Shown piece by piece: positions 9,840 to 17,709 of a stretch of DNA of 64,000 bases. Numbering within the stretch: the first letter of the stretch is position 1; every line of letters begins with the position of its first letter. The notes under the pieces were generated by a model that made no database searches, was not told where the DNA came from, and worked only from the letters and a program-made list of their open reading frames with translations. Position numbers and translations under genes: made by a program. This DNA is from Bradyrhizobium erythrophlei (GTDB lineage Bacteria; Pseudomonadota; Alphaproteobacteria; Rhizobiales; Xanthobacteraceae), in the NCBI RefSeq assembly GCF_900129505.1, contig NZ_LT670818.1:5241001-5305000 (forward strand). The letters run 5' to 3'.

Positions 9840-10778
9840 TCATTTACACATGAACCTGATGATTTGCTCGGCGACAGCGCGGGGGGCTTCTTCGGGCATA
9901 TAGTGCCCACAGCCAGCAAACACAGCACCCTGAACATCCGCCGCGACCAAGCGCATCGTGTCGAGCAGCATGGCGCCGACTCCGCTCTCCGCGCCGACAG
10001 CGAGTACCGGCATGGCGAGCTTGCGCTCGGCGCGCGCCCGGGTGTGCGCGATTCCTTCGGGTCCGAGATTGTGTCGCTGGTAGGAAAGCGCCGCCCGCGT
10101 CGCGCCGGGGGCGGCATTGACGCGTACATATTCACCGAGATCCGCCGGCGTGATCGTCCAGGGACGAGTGGATTTGGCCCTGAACAGCCAAGTCAGGAGC
10201 TCCCGCTCGCGTCCCTGCAGCAGGATCTCCGGCAGGTCATCGAGCCGATTGAAGGCGAGGTGCCAGGTCTTCACATTCGCCTCCGCCGAGGGAATGCCGG
10301 CCGGAGGCGGCGGGGTGATGCCGGGCAGCGCCGCGTCGAACACGGCGAGCCGCTTCACGTCGCCGGGCCATTCGGCGGCATAGGCATAGCCGATCCAGGT
10401 GCCCATATCGTGACCGACGATGTCGACAGGCCCGTTCGCCGTCAGTCTCAGCGCCTCGACGAAGTCATGAAGCTCGGTGGCCACGGTGCGCATCTCGTAG
10501 CCAGAGGCGGGCCGATCGGAGTCGCCCATGCCGCGCGGGTCGAGCGCGATCACGCGCCGGCCGGCCTTGGCGAGCAGCGGCATCACATAACGCCATGCGT
10601 ACCAGCTCTGCGGCCAGCCGGGCAGCAGCAGGATCGGCGCGCCGCTGCCGCCTTCGACGAAATGCAGCCGCACGCCCTTGATAGCGACGGTATCGTGATG
10701 GAACTGCGTCCAGAACGTCGCAGGGTCGAAAGGCGGCAACGTGTCCGCGGCGGAGGTTTGAACAATGTCATGCGTCAT
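9840..10778 (-). CDS. alpha/beta hydrolase, epoxide hydrolase / dehalogenase type
   Basis: This 312-residue alpha/beta-hydrolase has the oxyanion loop LLPGWPQSW, the nucleophile elbow VGHDMG with Asp124, and a C-terminal His in GCGHYMPEE. An Asp nucleophile points to epoxide hydrolases or haloacid-type dehalogenases rather than Ser esterases; the substrate is unknown. It starts at the ATG at 10778, which has GGAG upstream. A TetR operator-like palindrome lies 150 bases upstream, matching the one before the TetR gene at 11579, so it is probably repressed by that TetR. Confidence 0.85.
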   Translation of the reverse strand: MTHDIVQTSAADTLPPFDPATFWTQFHHDTVAIKGVRLHFVEGGSGAPILLLPGWPQSWYAWRYVMPLLAKAGRRVIALDPRGMGDSDRPASGYEMRTVATELHDFVEALRLTANGPVDIVGHDMGTWIGYAYAAEWPGDVKRLAVFDAALPGITPPPPAGIPSAEANVKTWHLAFNRLDDLPEILLQGRERELLTWLFRAKSTRPWTITPADLGEYVRVNAAPGATRAALSYQRHNLGPEGIAHTRARAERKLAMPVLAVGAESGVGAMLLDTMRLVAADVQGAVFAGCGHYMPEEAPRAVAEQIIRFMCK

Positions 10779-10789
10779 GGTGTACTCCT

Positions 10790-10927
10790 TGGTCGGGTCT
10801 GCCGAGTTGCGTCAGCGTCACGACGAGGCCCACCGCCGCCGGCGTGAGGCCGAGCGAGGCGCGGCGAAAGGAGCTGTGAAGGCCTGGTTTCGGTCGCGGG
10901 GTGGATTGGTATGGTTGGTTCCATATA
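10790..10927 (-). pseudogene. N-terminal fragment of an MFS transporter
   Basis: The minus strand encodes FRRASLGLTPAAVGLVVTLTQLG in one frame, a typical first cytoplasmic edge and first helix of an arabinose-efflux-type MFS protein, then reads straight into the hydrolase start region. The rest of the transporter is missing. A deletion apparently fused the promoter and start of an MFS gene to the hydrolase gene, which would explain why the operator lies 150 bases from the hydrolase start. Confidence 0.55.
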
Positions 10928-10943
10928 GAAAGAGACCTCTTCC
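10928..10943 (-). promoter_or_regulatory. TetR operator candidate upstream of the hydrolase
   Basis: On the minus strand the sequence is GGAAGAGGTCTCTTTC, an imperfect palindrome. It closely matches the palindrome at 11592-11609 before the TetR gene (GGAAGTGATCTCTTCC on the same strand). Two such sites flanking one TetR gene point to autoregulation plus control of the hydrolase. Confidence 0.6.
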
Positions 10944-10958
10944 AAATTAGGCAAATGC

Positions 10959-11579
10959 TCAGTCGAGTAGCTTCAACGTGCTATCGACGAGGCTCGACAT
11001 CTCCTCACGGGAGCGGCCGGTCTTGCCCAGGACACGCATTCCCTGCACCACGCAGAGCAGCAGGCGGGCGGTGACGGCGGCATCGACCCGCGAGGAAACG
11101 GAGCCATCTTCCTGTCCCTCTCGAATGAACTCGACGAGACGCCTTTCTTGGCTCGCGAGCACGGCGGCGACGCGCTTCGCCATTGCGGGATCGGAGCTTG
11201 CGAGATCGACAGCACAGCCCACGACGAGGCAGCCGCGCCGGCCGGTCTTGCCGTGGCTGTATTCGGCATAGACGGCGAGTGTGGCCCTGACCTTGTCGCG
11301 TCCGGTTCGTGTGTTTGCCAGCTCCTGCGCCAGCAGCTCGCTGCGCAGCATGACGTAGCGCTCGAACGCAGCCAGGAAGACGCCACGTTTGTCGCGGAAG
11401 GCCTTGTAGAGGCTGCCCTCGGCGATCTCCATCGCAGCCGTGAGTTTGCCGAGCGAGGTGGCGTGATAGCCGTTCTCGCTGAACGTGCCGATGGCCTTGT
11501 CCAGCGCGTCATCGAGATCGAACTCCCGTGGGCGTCCGGGACTGCGAGGCCCCGGAGAAGGTGTGACTGATCTGTCCAT
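10959..11579 (-). CDS. TetR/AcrR-family transcriptional regulator
   Basis: This 206-residue protein has an N-terminal TetR helix-turn-helix (about residues 24-70; GYHATSLGKLTAAMEIAEGS then LYKAFRDKRGVF) and an all-helical ligand-binding domain with the RRGCLVVGCAVDLA segment seen in YcdC/AcrR-like regulators. It would repress its own gene and the adjacent hydrolase (and formerly the lost MFS gene) until a small ligand binds. A palindromic operator sits 13 bases upstream of the ATG. Confidence 0.9.
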   Translation of the reverse strand: MDRSVTPSPGPRSPGRPREFDLDDALDKAIGTFSENGYHATSLGKLTAAMEIAEGSLYKAFRDKRGVFLAAFERYVMLRSELLAQELANTRTGRDKVRATLAVYAEYSHGKTGRRGCLVVGCAVDLASSDPAMAKRVAAVLASQERRLVEFIREGQEDGSVSSRVDAAVTARLLLCVVQGMRVLGKTGRSREEMSSLVDSTLKLLD

Positions 11580-11591
11580 AGGCGGGATAAT

Positions 11592-11609
11592 AGGAAGAGA
11601 TCACTTCCT
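11592..11609 (-). promoter_or_regulatory. TetR operator candidate (autoregulatory)
   Basis: AGGAAG, six bases, CTTCCT is a perfect 6-bp inverted repeat 13 bases before the TetR start codon. Its core recurs at 10928-10943 before the hydrolase. Confidence 0.65.
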
Positions 11610-11636
11610 AATCAAGCCTGATTTAGACTTAGTTCG

Positions 11637-12377
11637 TCATGCGACATAACCACCGTCTATCGTCTGGCTGGAGCCGGTAATGAAACCGGCCTCGGGGCTT
11701 GCGAGATAGGCCACTAGCCCAGCGATCTCTTCAGGCTTACCCATGCGTCCGAGGGGCACCAGTGGCTTCACCATCTCGGCGTAAGCAGCTGTCATGTCTG
11801 TTTCGGTGGGTCCGGGCTGGACGTTATTGACGGTAATCCCGCGCGGCGCGAGATCGATAGCGATGCCCCGCACCAGCGAGGCAACAGCGCCCTTTGTCAT
11901 CGAGTAAACGCTTGCTCCCGGGAATGCAGTTCGAACAGCCGTATTGCTGCCGATTGTGATAATCCGTCCGCCTTCCCTGAGATGGGGGCACGATGCCTGG
12001 ATCGCGACGAAGACGCCACGCACATTCGTCGCCATCATACAATCGAAGTCGGCAAGATCATACTTGTCCACCGTGCCGCGTATTAAGATCCCGGCATTGA
12101 CGACCAGAATGTCCAGATGGCCAAAGCGTGCGATCGTCTGTGCCACCGCATCCACGACGGCTTTTGGATCGGCGCTGTCGGCTTTGATCGCGATCACGGG
12201 CTGGCCATGCGCTTCCGCCGCGCGGGCGGTTTCAGACGCCTTCTCCGCCGAGTTGGCGTAGGTCAGCGCAACCGACGCGCCGTTCGCAGCAAGTCGCCTC
12301 ACGATCGCCGCACCAATGCCCCGAGAGCCCCCAACAACAAGGGCGACCTTATCGATTAGCGTAGGTTCGTTATACAT
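11637..12377 (-). CDS. SDR-family NAD(P)-dependent oxidoreductase
   Basis: This 246-residue classical short-chain dehydrogenase is FabG-like. The cofactor loop GGSRGIG is at residues 16-22 (normally TGxxxGIG; the Thr is Gly here), NAG at 94-96, catalytic Ser144, and Tyr158/Lys162 in YSMTK; the segment PGPTETDM follows. It would oxidise or reduce a hydroxyl/carbonyl substrate in the cytoplasm, and the substrate is unknown. The gene is transcribed away from an operator at 12393-12409 that matches the operator before the next TetR gene, so it is very likely that regulator's target. Confidence 0.88.
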   Translation of the reverse strand: MYNEPTLIDKVALVVGGSRGIGAAIVRRLAANGASVALTYANSAEKASETARAAEAHGQPVIAIKADSADPKAVVDAVAQTIARFGHLDILVVNAGILIRGTVDKYDLADFDCMMATNVRGVFVAIQASCPHLREGGRIITIGSNTAVRTAFPGASVYSMTKGAVASLVRGIAIDLAPRGITVNNVQPGPTETDMTAAYAEMVKPLVPLGRMGKPEEIAGLVAYLASPEAGFITGSSQTIDGGYVA

Positions 12378-12392
12378 ATGCTCTCTCCGTTA

Positions 12393-12409
12393 TTGACTAA
12401 TAAGTCCAA
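12393..12409. promoter_or_regulatory. TetR operator candidate before the SDR gene
   Basis: TTGAC, six bases, GTCCAA is an imperfect palindrome 16 bases before the SDR start codon. The same element occurs in the opposite orientation at 13049-13065 before the TetR gene, in a shared context (TATTGAC ... GTCCAAA). Confidence 0.68.
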
Positions 12410-12446
12410 AAGTGTCCAGGCCTATGCTCGCAGCACCGCCGCGAAA

Positions 12447-13031
12447 CTACTGATTTCTCAAACTTGCGATCGCAAAGGCGGCCGTGTCGCGCAGAGATTG
12501 AAGAGAAGCTCCTGCCTTTGCTGCGACCTGGAGTCCGAACATCGTTGTTTCCACGAAGCGCGCGGCACGCTCGATATGGACATTCGCTCCGATTTCGTTT
12601 GCCGCTTGCGCGTGCCGTAGCCGCTCGATCAGAGCCTTGTGCTGCGGGCCACCGCTCTTGGCGCGCAGTGCTGCCAGGTCGGTGTCAGTGTTTCCGAATT
12701 CGCAGATGGAGCCGACACCCATGCAGCCCCTCTCGCGCGTGGATTTATCTGAAGCAATGATGCCGATAACAAGCGCTTCAACGCCGGCCAGCGGCGAAGC
12801 GGTCGATCGCAGTCGCCTGATGTTCTCGGCAACGCTCTCTCGCTGATATCTCTCAAGCGCTTCCAGATAAAGGCGGTGTTTGTCGCCAAACGTGTCGTAC
12901 ATGCTCTGCCGGCCGATATTCATTGCACGCAGCAGATCGTCCGTAGAAGTTGCAGCATAGCCCTTTCGCCAGAAAACGGACATCGCCCGTTGCACGGCTG
13001 CATCGCGGTCAAATTCCCTCGGCCTTGCCAT
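12447..13031 (-). CDS. TetR/AcrR-family transcriptional regulator
   Basis: This 194-residue TetR regulator starts MARPREFDRDAAVQRAMSVF and has the helix-turn-helix at about residues 26-48 (GYAATSTDDLLRAMNIGRQS, then MYDTFGDKHRLY). The C-terminal domain carries RERGCMGVGSICEFG, the AcrR-type ligand-domain segment. It lies directly upstream of the SDR gene on the same strand. Matching operators precede both genes, so it probably represses itself and the SDR until an aldehyde- or quinone-like ligand binds; the ligand type is inference. Confidence 0.9.
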   Translation of the reverse strand: MARPREFDRDAAVQRAMSVFWRKGYAATSTDDLLRAMNIGRQSMYDTFGDKHRLYLEALERYQRESVAENIRRLRSTASPLAGVEALVIGIIASDKSTRERGCMGVGSICEFGNTDTDLAALRAKSGGPQHKALIERLRHAQAANEIGANVHIERAARFVETTMFGLQVAAKAGASLQSLRDTAAFAIASLRNQ

Positions 13032-13048
13032 GGCCGTGATTAGCCAAT

Positions 13049-13065
13049 TTGGACTGATCTGTCAA
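13049..13065. promoter_or_regulatory. TetR operator candidate (autoregulatory)
   Basis: TTGGAC, six bases, GTCAA lies 18 bases before the TetR start codon. It is the same palindrome as at 12393-12409, read in the other direction. Confidence 0.68.
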
Positions 13066-13178
13066 TAACGGCGCATCCGGCAATGGAAGCATTCTAACGG
13101 CTGTTGTTGTGAAGGGTTTCGGATGCCGGCCGCATGATGGACGGCACCGCGAGTTCGGCGGCCGGCGTCCGAAAGCCT

Positions 13179-14271
13179 TGTGTGTACCGAAAACCTTATC
13201 CGAGTTGATGACGTGATGGAATCGCATAAGCTGGCGGAATGATCGGGCTGCTCTGTTACGTTCTGGCCGTCCTAGCCTTTCCATTCAAGTCGAAGTTGCG
13301 GCTTGAAGCTGAGAACGCGGTGCTTCGACATCAGTTGAATGTCTTGAGGCGTAGGCTGCATGGTCGTGTCCGACTCACGAACAATGATCGCTGGTTCTTT
13401 ATCCAGCTGTATCACTGGTTTCCATCAATCCTGAAGGTTCTCACAATCATCCGGCCCGAGACGCTCGTGCGTTGGCACAGGGCCGGCTTTCGCTGCTACT
13501 GGCGTTGGAAGTCGCGCCCACAGGGAGGGCGACCGCAGATCGAAACGGAGCTGCGCGTATTGATCCGGCGGATGAGCGTCGAAAATCCGCTTTGGGGTGC
13601 GCCACGCATCCACGGCGAACTGCTCAAGCTCGGGTTTGAGATCGCGCAGTCGAGCGTCGCCAAGTACATGGTCAAACGACGGGGACCACCCAGCCAGGGA
13701 TGGCGAACCTTCTTGCGTAACCACGCGCCGGACATTGCCGCCATGGACCTGTTCGTTGTTCCAACTATCGGTTTCGACCTGCTCTATGCCTTCGTCATCG
13801 TCCGGCTCGACCGCAGAGACCTTGTCTGGATCAACGTCACGACGAATCCCACGTCAGAATGGGTCGCACGTCAAATAACGGAGGCGTTTCCTTGGAACGA
13901 GGCTCCGCGCTACATGATCCGGGACCGCGATCGGATCTATGATGCCGTCGTCACACGCCGACAGCGTGCCATGGGTATCCGGGACAAGCCTACCGCACCA
14001 GCCTCGCCCTGGCAGAACGGCTTTGCCGAACGGCTGATCGGATCGATCCGGCGTGAGTGTCTCGATCATGTTATCATCCGGGGCGAAGCGCATTTGCGTC
14101 GGATTCTAAAATCCTATGCCGACTACTACAACGGCGTCAGAACGCATCGGTCACTGAACAAAGATGCGCCGGTCTCTCGCCCGCTTCAGCTGACTGGAAT
14201 CATTCGTTCACATCCGATACTCGGCGGGCTTCATCACCATTACGTCCGGGTTTGAGGTTTCGGTACACACA
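13179..14271 (+). mobile_element. complete insertion sequence, integrase-core type, about 1.09 kb
   Basis: The element is bounded by terminal inverted repeats TGTGTGTACCGAAA at both ends (left at 13179, right ending at 14271), with similarity continuing for several more bases. It encodes one DDE transposase. I see no convincing target-site duplication (flanks gcct and gggg), so it may have moved by recombination or lost its duplication. It truncates the minus-strand gene at 14272-14465. Confidence 0.85.
13239..14255 (+). CDS. IS transposase, integrase catalytic core (rve) family
   Basis: This 338-residue transposase has a helix-turn-helix region (LRLEAENAVLRHQLNVLRR; PLWGAPRIHGELLKLGFEI) and an integrase-core fold with the three acidic residues in AAMDLFVV, MIRDRDRIYD and NGFAERLIGS. 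This is the IS481/IS3-like organisation, in a single frame rather than two overlapping ones. It is intact and fills the element between the inverted repeats, so the IS may still be active. Confidence 0.9.
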   Translation: MIGLLCYVLAVLAFPFKSKLRLEAENAVLRHQLNVLRRRLHGRVRLTNNDRWFFIQLYHWFPSILKVLTIIRPETLVRWHRAGFRCYWRWKSRPQGGRPQIETELRVLIRRMSVENPLWGAPRIHGELLKLGFEIAQSSVAKYMVKRRGPPSQGWRTFLRNHAPDIAAMDLFVVPTIGFDLLYAFVIVRLDRRDLVWINVTTNPTSEWVARQITEAFPWNEAPRYMIRDRDRIYDAVVTRRQRAMGIRDKPTAPASPWQNGFAERLIGSIRRECLDHVIIRGEAHLRRILKSYADYYNGVRTHRSLNKDAPVSRPLQLTGIIRSHPILGGLHHHYVRV

Positions 14272-14465
14272 GGGGCCACCTTGCGCACGTAGGCGATTTC
14301 AAGCTTGTCCGCCTTCGTCAGGGTGTCCTGCGGAACGCCTGAGCCAGCGGTCGTTTGATCCGGTAGGGGTTCGATAGCCGGAGGACGCGACGCTGCCGTC
14401 CCAGCCTTAATCGCTATTGCCGCTAGGAGGACCAGACAACCAATTGAGAGCCCCACTATCCTCAT
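14272..14465 (-). pseudogene. secreted small protein truncated by the IS
   Basis: From the ATG at 14465 the frame encodes a signal peptide (MRIVGLSIGCLVLLAAIAIKAGTAA cut into about 25 residues) followed by a Pro-rich stretch and a polar region ending ADKLEIAYVRKVAP. There the coding sequence runs into the IS right end. The 3' part was not recognised on the other side of the IS. The family is unknown; the native protein was probably periplasmic. Confidence 0.55.
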
Positions 14466-15363
14466 TGCCAATCCCTCAAACCGAGCAACTCGGTCATCGT
14501 AAGCTCGGGATGGATTCAGGCTGTTGAAGGGCAGGCTCGAAAAGATGGAGGAATTGGAAAAGTTGTTTGTCGTACGGTTAACGCAGCTCAGAGCTATCAC
14601 CGTTTGGTGGGTGCCGGACATTAGTACCGGTTGAGGCCCTCCGGCTCCCGAGCGTACGTCCCAACTCGCCTTTCATGGTGACAGATAGCCCGCGTGCTTC
14701 GCGGTCCGCCATAGCGCGGTAGCGCATCGCGGCGGGAATGACCGGCCGTGCGGAGCCGATCGCGAATTGCGCCAAGCAGGCGGCCGCTACCTTAGGTGCA
14801 GCGCTTCGGCCAGCCGATGAGCAGGGCCATCGGAAGCGGCCGCCGGCTTTCGTCCGCTCCGCCTGCAGGCGCCGGTAGCCCGGGAGGCGGATAGCATCGA
14901 CCCGAAGAAAATATTTCCACGCCTGCAGTCACCCCACGGCGATCGGTATGTTCGGGCGGCTGATTGACATCGCGCGCCTGCGGGCGCAATTTTCTGACCA
15001 TTGCGCAAGGGAGTTTAAGGTGACTTCCAGCTGCTGGCTCTGCGAGCAACGCCAAGCGGGAACGCGCCCGGTGCGCGGCGGTGGTCGCGCTTGCGTTGAC
15101 GCCTCCGGTTCACGCGCAGGAACACTGCGAACTGGGTGTGACGATCGCCGAATTCATGATCGGCCAGATCATTCCTTAGGGTGGGCTGGCCTCGCCTTCT
15201 TTAGCCTTTGCCTCATGCCGGACCGTACAACAGCTTGTTTTGCAGCGCGCCGTCGCGTTGCGAAGACCGGCTTCAGATATGGTTGCCCTCGGCTCTTTTA
15301 GTAGCTGGGGCCGTCGCAATGACCTTGGAAGAAGACCTTGAACCATCTGAGGGAGCAGCGATC
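14466..15363. other. gene-poor, degraded stretch upstream of the PQQ dehydrogenase
   Basis: No intact gene is supported. Around 15060-15170 a plus-strand frame reads RCAAVVALALTPPVHAQ, which looks like a leftover signal peptide, and ends at IGQIIP with a stop. A long open frame before the dehydrogenase (15208-15363) is only an upstream extension of that gene. Confidence 0.45.
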
Positions 15364-17028
15364 ATGAATAAAATGACTATGGCGGCAAGTCTCGGTCTCG
15401 CTTGCCTGCTCAGCACTGCAACGGTTGCCCTTGCGGCGGATCCGGGCGCCGAAGACCCCAACAATTGGCCGCAATATCATCGGACGAGCAATGCGTGGCG
15501 CTACAGCCCGCTCGACCAGATCAACAAGGATAACGTCAGCAAACTTTCAGTCGCCTGGATCGCCCAGGGCGGCGATATCACGATGGGGATTCAGGAAACC
15601 CCGTTGGCCATAGACGGGGTAATCTATTCGATAACGGCTGGCAATCGGGTGGCGGCGCTCGACGGAAAGACTGGGCGGGAACTCTGGAGCTATGAGCCAA
15701 AGCTTGATCCGCTCACGAAGAAGGTGCTGTTCTCGCCTTATAGCCGTGGCGTCGCGGTGGGCCACCGCATGGTCTTCATCGGGACTGTGGATGGGCGCGG
15801 CATCGCTCTAGATCAAAAAACCGGCAAGGTAATTTGGGAGGTCCAATTAACCGATTTCACGAACTGCCATGGCTGCAATTTCACGTCGCCGCCCGTCGTT
15901 GCCGGCGACATCCTGACTTTCGGCTCGACAGCCGGCGAACTCGCGACCCAAGGGAAAATCTACGGGGTCGACGCAAAAAGCGGCAAGAAGCTCTGGGAAT
16001 TCAACACCATCAAGAACGACCCGAAGAGTTGGCCGGGCGAGAGCAGCAAATATGGGGGCGGCGGCGCCTGGATGCCGGGTACCTATGACGCGGAGACAAA
16101 CACTGTCTTCTATGGCACCGGCAATCCGGGAAAGGACTTCATCAACGCAGACCGGGAAGGCGATAATCTCTACACCGATTCAGTCGTCGCGCTCGATCCC
16201 AGGACCGGTCAGCTGAAATGGCACCGGCAGGAGATCAAACAGGATGTGTGGGATTACGATTCGGCTTACGAGGTGATGCTGTACAAGAAGGACGGCAAGG
16301 ACTTGATCGTCCACATGAACAAGAGCGGCTATGCTTTCGTCCTCGACAAGAATGACGGGAAAATCGAAAACATTTGGCCGCTCAGCGACGTCAAGAATTT
16401 TGTAAAGGACATCGACAAGAAGACCGGAGAATTGATCGGCCGCCTCGAACTGCCAATGAACGAGGAGACGCTGGTCTGCCCGTCGACCTTTGGCGGGCGT
16501 AGCTGGAATGCGGGCGCCTACAACCCGAAGAGCGGGTTGTGGTACAACAATGTACTGGATTTCTGCGGGTACCTAAAACCGGTCGCCCAGAAGGACGACC
16601 CGAAGGACTACGCCACTGGTCACACCGGCTCCAATGATTTCGGGCGTCTGGTGCTGGCGCCCGATGGTCGCAAGCCTGGTCGGCTCGATGCGCGCGATCC
16701 GTTTACGGGTGAGCGCAAGTGGAGCTATGAGATGGAAATCCCCGGCTTTGCTAGTGCCCTGACCACAGGCGGCGGCCTGGTGTTCAACGGCGACCCTCTG
16801 GGCACGCTGCGGGCTCTCGACGCCGACACCGGAAAGCTGCTGTGGAGTTTCAATACGGGCTCTGGAATGCGTAGCGGCATCATCAGCTACGCGATCGACG
16901 GCGAGCAGTACATCCTGGTGCCAAGTGGTTGGGGATCCTACGCCGCGATCCTGCTTCCACCGTTGTTCCCCCAACTGGCAAACATTCCAGCAGCTTCGAC
17001 CCTGATCGCCTTCAAACTTCCGAAATAG
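15364..17028 (+). CDS. PQQ-dependent alcohol dehydrogenase, lanthanide-type active-site signature
   Basis: This 554-residue periplasmic quinoprotein has a signal peptide (cut near LSTATVALAA) and repeated beta-propeller blades of the PQQ type (for example YDAETNTVFYGTGNPG, VVALDPRTGQLKWH). The catalytic region reads VWDYD: Asp297 is the expected base, and Asp299 occupies the +2 position that in XoxF/PedH enzymes co-ordinates a lanthanide and in MxaF is Ala. The adjacent-Cys pair of methanol/ethanol dehydrogenases is absent; the equivalent segment reads SPYSRGVAVG. Two spaced Cys (168 and 171, NCHGCN) occur nearby. The ATG at 15364 was chosen for the signal peptide and an upstream GGGAG. It oxidises an unidentified alcohol or aldehyde and passes electrons to the cytochrome c that follows. 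Confidence 0.88.
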   Translation: MNKMTMAASLGLACLLSTATVALAADPGAEDPNNWPQYHRTSNAWRYSPLDQINKDNVSKLSVAWIAQGGDITMGIQETPLAIDGVIYSITAGNRVAALDGKTGRELWSYEPKLDPLTKKVLFSPYSRGVAVGHRMVFIGTVDGRGIALDQKTGKVIWEVQLTDFTNCHGCNFTSPPVVAGDILTFGSTAGELATQGKIYGVDAKSGKKLWEFNTIKNDPKSWPGESSKYGGGGAWMPGTYDAETNTVFYGTGNPGKDFINADREGDNLYTDSVVALDPRTGQLKWHRQEIKQDVWDYDSAYEVMLYKKDGKDLIVHMNKSGYAFVLDKNDGKIENIWPLSDVKNFVKDIDKKTGELIGRLELPMNEETLVCPSTFGGRSWNAGAYNPKSGLWYNNVLDFCGYLKPVAQKDDPKDYATGHTGSNDFGRLVLAPDGRKPGRLDARDPFTGERKWSYEMEIPGFASALTTGGGLVFNGDPLGTLRALDADTGKLLWSFNTGSGMRSGIISYAIDGEQYILVPSGWGSYAAILLPPLFPQLANIPAASTLIAFKLPK

Positions 17029-17041
17029 GCGAGGTAAGCAA

Positions 17042-17072
17042 CGAAGGGCGGCCGACTCCCGGCCGCCCTTCG
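17042..17072. terminator. strong intercistronic hairpin
   Basis: A perfect 13-bp stem (cgaagggcggccg / cggccgcccttcg) with a 5-base loop lies 13 bases after the dehydrogenase stop and 24 bases before the cytochrome start. No T-run follows, so it is more likely a mRNA-stabilising or partial-attenuation hairpin than a full terminator. Confidence 0.6.
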
Positions 17073-17096
17073 CGCTCAACGGTCGGGGTCGTTGCC

Positions 17097-17435
17097 ATGA
17101 CGCGCGGATTCTTGATAATGGTCGTTGCCGGGATCCTCGTCAGCGAGGTGGCCTTCGCGGAAAAAGACGTTCCGAACCTCAAAGACCCGAAAATGATTGC
17201 GGCGGGCCATGATCTTTTTTTGGCCAAGCAGTGTGCCCATTGTCACGGGGCTGACGGCAGAGGCGGCGTTAATCTGACGCAGCGCGGGCTTGACCCCGAG
17301 GACATCTTCCAATCGATTGCCGATGGCCGAGAGAAGAGAGGCCTCCGTATGCCGGCCTGGCGAGATGTGCTGACCGATGAAGAGATCTGGCAAGCGACGG
17401 CGTACGTCATGTCGATCAGCCAGCAACCGAAGTAG
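17097..17435 (+). CDS. class I cytochrome c, electron acceptor of the PQQ dehydrogenase
   Basis: This 112-residue periplasmic protein has a signal peptide ending EVAFA, one haem-binding CAHCH motif, and a probable distal Met ligand in LRMPAW followed by the conserved LTDEEIW C-terminal helix. It follows the dehydrogenase and would take electrons from PQQH2 to the respiratory chain. The ATG at 17097 begins exactly at the signal peptide; the open frame upstream overlaps the dehydrogenase and is not coding. Confidence 0.9.
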   Translation: MTRGFLIMVVAGILVSEVAFAEKDVPNLKDPKMIAAGHDLFLAKQCAHCHGADGRGGVNLTQRGLDPEDIFQSIADGREKRGLRMPAWRDVLTDEEIWQATAYVMSISQQPK

Positions 17436-17709
17436 CCGCCGGCGGACGCCCCGGACACCCGCCGAAAAATGGTGCATCCGAGCCGACCTGATCCTGTCTC
17501 TGTTGCGGTGGCCGCATGGCTCGTCATCGAGACCGATACGGTCCGCGTACACTTCGACAGCGGCCGTGCCGATCAATCCTGAGAGCGACGCGAAGTGCGA
17601 CGTCCGGACGGCGGACTGAGGCTCCGGATGGCATTTCGATCAAAAACGGGTAAGATCGCATCTGCTTGTCGCTGCGGCCGGAAGCGCCGCCAGTGTAGGA
17701 GCTCATCGC

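Noticed and set aside
9639..10847. 402-residue plus-strand frame
   Set aside because: It is antisense to the ALDH remnant and the hydrolase gene; its composition is a reverse-complement shadow rich in Arg, His and Gly.
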